A DNA stretch of 38,619 nt, taken from positions 1 through 38,619 of the forward strand of contig JAKPIB010000052.1 of NCBI GenBank assembly GCA_029549985.1. Reading direction: 5' to 3'. Shown here piece by piece: positions 34,450 to 38,619 of the stretch (its first letter is position 1; each line of letters opens with the position of its first letter). This stretch comes from Bacillota bacterium. GTDB lineage: Bacteria; Bacillota; Clostridia; Caldicoprobacterales; DTU083. Below the pieces are notes generated by a model that saw nothing but the letters and a program-made list of their open reading frames with translations, did not search any database and was not told the origin of the DNA. Position numbers and translations under genes: made by a program.

Positions 34450-34986
34450 CTACATATAATCCGGCTCTATCAGCCCGTAGTTGCCGTCCTTTCTCCTGTA
34501 CAGCACATTGACTTCATCGGTTTCGGCATTGGTGAATACGAAAAAGCTGTGTCCTATAAGATCCATCTGAAGCATGGCTTCCTCTGTAGACATGGGTTTT
34601 AACGCAAACCGCTTGGTTTTTACTATCTTGGGCTCAGTATAGTCATCAAAACTGATTTCGTCACTGAAGAGGGGTTTTTCCTTGAATGCGCCTTGCTTTA
34701 TGCTTTTATCGAGCTTTGTTTTGTGCTTATGTATCTGGCGTTCCAGCTTATCGAGCACCTGGTCGATCGAAGCATACATATCGTCGGTAGCCTCCTCGCC
34801 CCTGAGCAAATTGCCGTTGAAGGGGATGGTCACTTCCACGATATGACGGTTCTTCTCCACCGAGAGTGTTACCTGGACCTCCACATCCGGCCCGAAGTAC
34901 CTTTTCAGCTTCCCGACCTTCTTGTTTACCTGTTCTCTGAGAGCATCGGTGATGGGTATGTTCTTCCCGCTCAAAATGATATTCAT
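34450..34986 (-). CDS. hpf: Ribosome hibernation-promoting factor, long form
   Basis: Binds the 30S subunit and pairs two ribosomes into inactive 100S dimers in stationary phase. The N-terminal HPF/YfiA domain (about 1-100) starts MNIILSGKNIPITDALREQVNKKVGKLKRYF. The C-terminal domain (about 118-178, IVKTKRFALKPMSTEEAMLQMDLIGHSFFVFTNAETDEVNVLYRRKDGNYGLIEP) is the dimerisation domain found only in the long form. 178 aa matches the usual size. Start ATG 34986 behind GAAAGGAGC. Its own terminator separates it from secA. Confidence 0.97.
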   Translation of the reverse strand: MNIILSGKNIPITDALREQVNKKVGKLKRYFGPDVEVQVTLSVEKNRHIVEVTIPFNGNLLRGEEATDDMYASIDQVLDKLERQIHKHKTKLDKSIKQGAFKEKPLFSDEISFDDYTEPKIVKTKRFALKPMSTEEAMLQMDLIGHSFFVFTNAETDEVNVLYRRKDGNYGLIEPDYM

Positions 34987-35166
34987 CCGAACAGCTCCTT
35001 TCGTTCTTCATTGCTTATTGATTCCAGGCGATAAAATCAATTCCTCTATAAGAGCAGTTTGATCCGTCTTATTTGATTGATACCCCGTGAACGAAGGCTT
35101 AAACAATTCCATAGTTAGTATGCTCAATTTCCCTGCTATTATTTTCATGGATTGGCAGCATGGCTC

Positions 35167-35748
35167 CTATTCTATGATGGTGAAGTACCGGAGCTTGGGC
35201 AGGCCTTCAACCTGCTCGGATGTTAATACCTTATGCTCTGTTACAAGCCATTTATTACCGGATTTTATCATTCGGACATAGCTGTAGTAGGATGCGCTCT
35301 CATTTTCATGTAAGAAATACAGGGTGACACTGTCGTCCTCATTGGTATAGGTCCTTTCACTGAGCTTCAGGCTGTAGCGCTCCTGACCTGCCTCCGTGGC
35401 AGCAGTGCCCGGATCCACCGTAAGGTCCGTTGCGGCGATGCCCAGGGCGTGCATTTTGGCCTTATACTCATCCAGGTCCAGCTCACCGGATAGGTGCTGC
35501 TGAAACAGGACACCGGCCCTTTCAGCCACCAGGGGTGCCTGATAGCCTATCGTAAAATTGTAATGATATACGACCAGGCCGGCCATAAGGGCAGCAACAC
35601 CGGCAAACAGGGCGATGCGCCTTACAATCAGGCTTTTGTCGGATTTTTTCCTTTTCAATATGCCAAGCAGCACCTTTACATTGTACGCTGTCCAGGGCAG
35701 CAGCATAAATAAGCCTATCAGCATGTATACGATTTTAGCAGACTGCAT
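35167..35748 (-). CDS. Membrane protein of unknown function at the end of the amino-acid ABC operon (193 aa)
   Basis: I do not recognise this family. Two membrane segments lie near the N-terminus (about residues 5-30, VYMLIGLFMLLPWTAYNVKVLL, and 42-65, VRRIALFAGVAALMAGLVVYHY). An extracytoplasmic domain of about 125 residues follows (FTIGYQAPLVAERAGVLFQQHL, LTVDPGTAATEAGQERYSLKL, YVRMIKSGNKWLVTEHKVLTS). Start ATG 35748 behind AAGGAGG, 10 nt past the stop of the ABC ATPase gene, so it is part of that operon. The C-terminal half resembles conserved clostridial export-domain proteins of unknown function. Its role in amino-acid uptake is not clear. Confidence 0.8.
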   Translation of the reverse strand: MQSAKIVYMLIGLFMLLPWTAYNVKVLLGILKRKKSDKSLIVRRIALFAGVAALMAGLVVYHYNFTIGYQAPLVAERAGVLFQQHLSGELDLDEYKAKMHALGIAATDLTVDPGTAATEAGQERYSLKLSERTYTNEDDSVTLYFLHENESASYYSYVRMIKSGNKWLVTEHKVLTSEQVEGLPKLRYFTIIE

Positions 35749-35758
35749 ATTTGCCTCC

Positions 35759-36481
35759 TTACAGCACCTTGCTCAAAAAGGACCTGGTGCGGGGATTTTG
35801 CGGATTACCGAAAAGCTCCTCAGGTGTATTTTCTTCTACGATAAGTCCCTCGTCCATAAACAGGATCCTGTCTCCGACTTCCCTGGCGAAGCCCATTTCG
35901 TGGGTCACGACCACCATGGTCATCCCTTCCAGGGCAAGCTGCTTCATAACGTTCAGTACCTCCCCGACCATCTCAGGGTCAAGGGCTGATGTGGGCTCGT
36001 CAAAGAGCATTATCTCCGGATCCATGGCCAGTGCCCGTGCAATGGCCACCCTTTGCTTCTGACCACCCGACAGCTTGTTGGGGTACGCATAATCCTTGTC
36101 AGGTAACCCGACCTTGCGCAGCAGCTCCACAGCCTTTTCCATAGCCTGTTCCTTCGGCATTCCCTTAACCTTGACGGGTGCCAGGGTTATATTGTCCATA
36201 ACGGTCATATGGGGGAATAGGTTGAACTGCTGGAATACCATGCCGACCTTCTGACGCAGCTTGTCTATCTGCTTTTTATGCTCCATCAGGGAGATGCCGT
36301 CTATGATTATCTCGCCGCTCGTCGGCTCTTCCAAAAGGTTAAGGCACCGTAGAAAGGTGCTTTTCCCTGAACCGCTCGGGCCGATTATGCAGACCACTTC
36401 CCCCTTGGTGATCTCGTTGCTTATGCCCTTTAATACCTCAACATCGCCAAAATCCTTGTGAAGATCCACGACCTTAATCAC
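35759..36481 (-). CDS. Polar amino-acid ABC transporter ATP-binding protein
   Basis: GlnQ/ArtP-type ATPase (240 aa). Walker [10 protein letters not shown] (34-42), Q-loop [19 protein letters not shown], signature [16 protein letters not shown], Walker [14 protein letters not shown] and switch-[10 protein letters not shown] are intact. The chosen start is GTG 36481, behind AAAGGAGGATG and overlapping the stop of the permease gene by 8 nt; a start at 36511 would lie upstream of the ribosome binding site. It is the third gene of the solute-binding/permease/ATPase operon. Two ArgR-like boxes at the operon promoter suggest arginine or another basic amino acid as substrate. Confidence 0.95.
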   Translation of the reverse strand: MIKVVDLHKDFGDVEVLKGISNEITKGEVVCIIGPSGSGKSTFLRCLNLLEEPTSGEIIIDGISLMEHKKQIDKLRQKVGMVFQQFNLFPHMTVMDNITLAPVKVKGMPKEQAMEKAVELLRKVGLPDKDYAYPNKLSGGQKQRVAIARALAMDPEIMLFDEPTSALDPEMVGEVLNVMKQLALEGMTMVVVTHEMGFAREVGDRILFMDEGLIVEENTPEELFGNPQNPRTRSFLSKVL

Positions 36482-37166
36482 TCTGGCGCATCCTCCTTTC
36501 AACCCTGCCAAGGATTTGAGTGAGCAGCAGGGTGATGTAGAAATAGATGATCGCTATGACTATATATGGCGTATAGTTGGAGAAGGTGCGCCCTCTGACT
36601 ATCTCAGCGCCTCTCATTAGGTCATCGAGGCCTATGAAGCCGGCTATGGCCGTCTCCTTCCACAGAGTTATGACCTCATTGCCCATGGCGGGCAGGATGT
36701 TTTTGATCGCCTGAGGGATGATTATATAAGTCATTGACCGGCCATAGGACAACCCCAGGGACCGGGCGGCCTCCATCTGGCCCTTGTCCACAGCCTGTAT
36801 GCCCGCTCGGATAAGCTCTGCAACATAGGCACCGCTGTTTATGCCAAAGGCTATGGATGCTACCGTGACTCTCGGCAGGCTGGTCTGGGCAAGCACCGCA
36901 TAGTATATGATCAGGAGCTGCACCACCGCAGGAGTGCCCCTTATGATATCGATATACTTGGTTGCTATATAATTGAGCGGCTTGTTGTGTGTAAGCCTGG
37001 CCAGAGCAACAAACAAGCCGATCACACCACCGACCAGCGCTGAGCAGAAGGTGAGCTGCAGCGAGATCAGCAGGCCTTTCAGAAAGAGCTCATACCTGCT
37101 TTCGCGAATGAGATTGAAATATATTTCGTCTGACAACAGCTTGAATAACCCATCAATGAATGCCAT
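36474..37166 (-). CDS. Polar amino-acid ABC transporter permease
   Basis: Single-polypeptide permease of the His/Glu/Gln/Arg (HisMQ-type) family, 230 aa. Membrane segments include [28 protein letters not shown] and [22 protein letters not shown] (the conserved RGTP region). The coupling loop facing the ATPase is [29 protein letters not shown] (the EAA-type motif). Start ATG 37166 behind ACGGAG. The stop overlaps the ATPase start by 8 nt. A partial hairpin sits between the solute-binding gene and this one. Confidence 0.95.
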   Translation of the reverse strand: MAFIDGLFKLLSDEIYFNLIRESRYELFLKGLLISLQLTFCSALVGGVIGLFVALARLTHNKPLNYIATKYIDIIRGTPAVVQLLIIYYAVLAQTSLPRVTVASIAFGINSGAYVAELIRAGIQAVDKGQMEAARSLGLSYGRSMTYIIIPQAIKNILPAMGNEVITLWKETAIAGFIGLDDLMRGAEIVRGRTFSNYTPYIVIAIIYFYITLLLTQILGRVERRMRQSD

Positions 37167-37228
37167 TTAGAAAACTCCGTCCTATAATTATCAGATCTTA
37201 TACTTATACGATCTTTTTTATGCTTTGT

Positions 37229-37264
37229 CAAAAGCACAGGCTGACTCACGCGCCAGCCTGCTTG
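37229..37264 (-). terminator. Hairpin between the solute-binding and permease genes (possible partial terminator)
   Basis: On the minus strand GCAGGCTG pairs with CAGCCTGTGC around GCGCGTGAGT, followed by TTTTGAC. It lies inside the operon and could let more binding protein than permease be made, by partial termination or by 3' end protection. Confidence 0.5.
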
Positions 37265-37294
37265 ACTCACTATATTATAATTATACCAATAAGC

Positions 37295-38065
37295 CTAGTC
37301 CAACAATGAATACTCTTCGACCCATTCGTCGATCTGGCCGCTTGCGATGAGCTCTTCCAGCACCTCATCGATGACCTTTTTCAGGTCATCATCGCCCTTG
37401 CGGACAGCCATGGCGTATTCCTCGTCCTCGCCGGCTTTTTCTTCGAGTATCTTGAGTCCCGGGTTCTGGGCGACCAGGTACTGGGCCGGCAGATTATCGA
37501 TCACGATGGCATCTATCCTGCTGTTTTTCAGATCAAGCACAGCCTCCATCGGACTCATGAACCTGATGACCTCGCCGCTTTCTGAAACCAGTTCGTCGGA
37601 GGCTATAAAGTCACCTGTCGTGTTCTCCTGCACACCGACCTTTTTGTCAGCCAGGTCGTCGGGACCATTGATATCTGTATTGTCTTCCTTAACGATTATA
37701 ACCTGTACTGCTTTGAAATACTTTTTGGTGAACAGGACCTGCTCTTCACGCTCAGCATTTACAGTAAAGCCTGCACCTATGAAGTCGATCTGCTTTGCAT
37801 TCAATGCGCTGATGAGGCCTCCGAAGTCCATATCCTCTACTACCAGCTCAACTCCCAGCTTTTCGGCCACTTTTTTGGCGATCTCAGCATCCACGCCTAT
37901 TACCTTGTCCCCGCTCCGCATCTCAAAGGGCGCGAATTCAGCGTTAGTACCCCAGACGATCTTCCCCTCTTTCTGTATCTTGCTCATGGTTTCACTTTTA
38001 CCACCGCATCCCGCGATCGTCAGGCCAAGGGCCAGCGCAAGAATCATAACGAGTATCTTTTTCAT
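37295..38065 (-). CDS. Polar amino-acid ABC transporter substrate-binding lipoprotein
   Basis: Exported solute-binding protein (256 aa). The signal peptide ends in the lipobox LTIAGC, with the lipidated Cys at residue 20. The mature part begins KIQKEGKIVWGTNAEFAPFEM and has the SBP_bac_3 signature FEMRSGDKVIGVDAEIAKKVAEKLGVELV (family motif GfdvDla-x-x-ia). Ligand-pocket segments include DFIGAGFTVNAEREEQVLFTKKYF and VGVQENTTGDF. Start ATG 38065 behind GGGGAGG. It is the first gene of the operon; the promoter overlaps two ArgR-like boxes, so the ligand may be arginine. The family also binds Gln, Glu, His and Cys, so the substrate remains open. Confidence 0.95.
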   Translation of the reverse strand: MKKILVMILALALGLTIAGCGGKSETMSKIQKEGKIVWGTNAEFAPFEMRSGDKVIGVDAEIAKKVAEKLGVELVVEDMDFGGLISALNAKQIDFIGAGFTVNAEREEQVLFTKKYFKAVQVIIVKEDNTDINGPDDLADKKVGVQENTTGDFIASDELVSESGEVIRFMSPMEAVLDLKNSRIDAIVIDNLPAQYLVAQNPGLKILEEKAGEDEEYAMAVRKGDDDLKKVIDEVLEELIASGQIDEWVEEYSLLD

Positions 38066-38098
38066 AACCTAAATCCTCCCCTGAGTTTTCTTTCGTAT

Positions 38099-38127
38099 AT
38101 TATATATGCATATTTATAAATTTTCAA
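38099..38127 (-). promoter_or_regulatory. Promoter of the amino-acid ABC operon
   Basis: Minus strand -35 TTGAAA (38127-38122), 17-bp spacer, -10 TATAAT (38104-38099). It lies about 34 nt upstream of the solute-binding gene. Confidence 0.8.
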
Positions 38128-38143
38128 TGCATAAATATAAATT
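38105..38143. promoter_or_regulatory. Two ArgR (AhrC)-like boxes over the promoter
   Basis: Two 18-bp segments of the same pattern, [TA]A-TGCAT-WWWT-ATAAA-TT, lie at 38105-38122 and 38126-38143. They are exactly 21 bp apart, the 18+3 spacing of tandem ARG boxes. Each matches 11 of the 14 core positions of TGAATATTTATTCA (the four central W positions may vary). They cover the -35 and spacer, where bound ArgR would repress the ABC operon. Confidence 0.6.
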
Positions 38144-38201
38144 TCTCCTTAAATTTTTTTTCGTCAAGAAAATGCAAAAATCAAATTGCAAAAATTCATG
38201 C

Positions 38202-38285
38202 TGTGGTTATGTGGACATAAAGCATGTGGACAATGTGGATAAACCTGTGCATAACCACTGAATCCAAAGTTTCAGATGTGGAAAA
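38202..38285 (+). other. Cluster of six DnaA-box-like 9-mers
   Basis: All on one strand relative to consensus TGTGGATAA: 38202 TGTGGTTAT, 38210 TGTGGACAT, 38225 TGTGGACAA, 38234 TGTGGATAA (perfect), 38246 TGTGCATAA and 38277 TGTGGAAAA. The matches are 7, 7, 8, 9, 8 and 8 of 9. Such density (six in 84 bp) is far above chance and is typical of oriC or of DnaA-controlled promoters. The adjoining 38286-38500 DNA is A/T-rich. Confidence 0.7.
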
Positions 38286-38317
38286 GATGAAAATGGTCAG
38301 GGGAACGCATATTCTTT

Positions 38318-38352
38318 TGTCGATATTTATCTGTATTTCTTACATTTCGACA
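38318..38352 (+). promoter_or_regulatory. Two Spo0A-box-like sites beside the DnaA boxes
   Basis: TGTCGAT (38318-38324) is one base from the Spo0A box TGTCGAA. TTCGACA (38346-38352) is its perfect reverse complement. In B. subtilis Spo0A boxes interleave with DnaA boxes at oriC and inhibit initiation during sporulation; whether the same holds here is inference. Confidence 0.5.
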
Positions 38353-38524
38353 TGAAAAATCCATGCTTTAGACAGGGTAAAATGACATGAAAGTTGCATA
38401 ATCCCAAATCAACTAAACATCGATATATAAATAATCAAAATATTGTTGGCAAAATGTGGTCGTCAATCTGCAAAATAAAAAGGTTCTATAATAAATGTTG
38501 GGGTAAGAAAGCAGGAAAAATAAA

Positions 38525-38593
38525 AAGCATAAGCGAAAACCTACCGAGTAAATAAACCACCACGAATATTCACAGGAGGTTTTGCTTATGCTT
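38525..38593 (+). promoter_or_regulatory. Long hairpin burying the ribosome binding site and start codon of the right-edge gene
   Basis: AAGCATAAGC-G-AAAACCT (38525-38542) pairs with AGGTTTTGCTTATGCTT (38577-38593): 17 bp with one bulged G and a 34-nt loop. The 3' arm contains the ATG start codon (38588-38590) and three bases of the AGGAGG ribosome binding site. Translation should be blocked unless the hairpin is opened. Confidence 0.75.
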
Positions 38594-38619
38594 AATTCTA
38601 ATTATATACAAAGTTTGTT
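38588..38619 (+). CDS. 5' end of an unidentified gene (runs off the right edge)
   Basis: ATG 38588 opens MLNSNYIQSL and continues to the window edge. The ribosome binding site CAGGAGG is 9 nt upstream and strong, but lies inside a 17-bp hairpin. Ten codons are too few to identify the product. A start-codon-hiding hairpin is a known way to keep transposase expression low, so a transposase is one possibility; a translation-regulated host gene is another. It does not look like the start of dnaA. Confidence 0.5.
   Translation, partial: MLNSNYIQSL

Noticed and set aside
38588-38619. Right-edge gene as dnaA, given the DnaA boxes
   Set aside because: MLNSNYIQSL does not resemble DnaA N-termini that I recall; too few codons to claim anything else.

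Overview
The window looks like chromosomal DNA of a spore-forming, Gram-positive clostridial bacterium. The evidence is a Firmicutes-type gene set (lysS, greA, dusB, long-form hpf, secA-prfB, a CwlD-like cortex amidase), a Met T-box leader, a cobalamin riboswitch, strong AGGAGG-type ribosome binding sites, rubrerythrin and Gram-positive lipoprotein signals. The species cannot be named from this sequence. Apart from the possible right-edge gene, most of the window looks like ordinary core chromosome. There is no prophage, CRISPR array or clear insertion sequence.

Layout, left to right. 1-341: the 5' end of a 16S rRNA gene running off the left edge (minus strand), with its leader and a near-consensus promoter. 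431-7806 (minus): a small membrane protein, the greA-lysS pair, a poorly characterised three-gene operon (HTH regulator, quinate-dehydrogenase-like protein, unknown 359-aa protein), dusB and another membrane protein. 7970-18895 (plus): a three-gene operon ending in a GH30 glycosidase; a cobalamin riboswitch driving a DUF4430-like protein and an ECF S component; a sugar isomerase/oxidoreductase pair; a GNAT acetyltransferase; a Met T-box with metN-metI-metQ; a LysM protein; rubrerythrin; and tRNA-Pro. 19103-22689 (minus): two tiny membrane proteins (one frameshifted), a lipoprotein glycosidase, a 54-aa ORF and cwlD. 22859-26158 (plus): an RND exporter. 26270-38065 (minus): a GGDEF/EAL protein, gap, cheW, prfB (with the programmed frameshift) and secA, hpf, and a polar amino-acid ABC transporter operon. 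38588 to the end: the first codons of an unidentified plus-strand gene.

Regulation is unusually readable. I see a predicted operator inside the promoter of the HTH operon, whose first gene seems to start at ACG. There is a cobalamin riboswitch with a visible terminator/antiterminator pair, and a T-box whose specifier (ATG) and TGGT bulge both fit methionine. Two ArgR-like boxes exactly 21 bp apart lie over the promoter of the ABC transporter operon. A cluster of six DnaA-box-like 9-mers lies next to two Spo0A-box-like sites. A 17-bp hairpin buries the start codon of the right-edge gene.

The best candidates for undescribed biology are the riboswitch-controlled DUF4430/ECF pair (probable corrinoid uptake), the HTH/quinate-DH-like/359-aa operon, and the 38.1-38.6 kb regulatory region. 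All functional calls are by eye from motifs; no searches were run.
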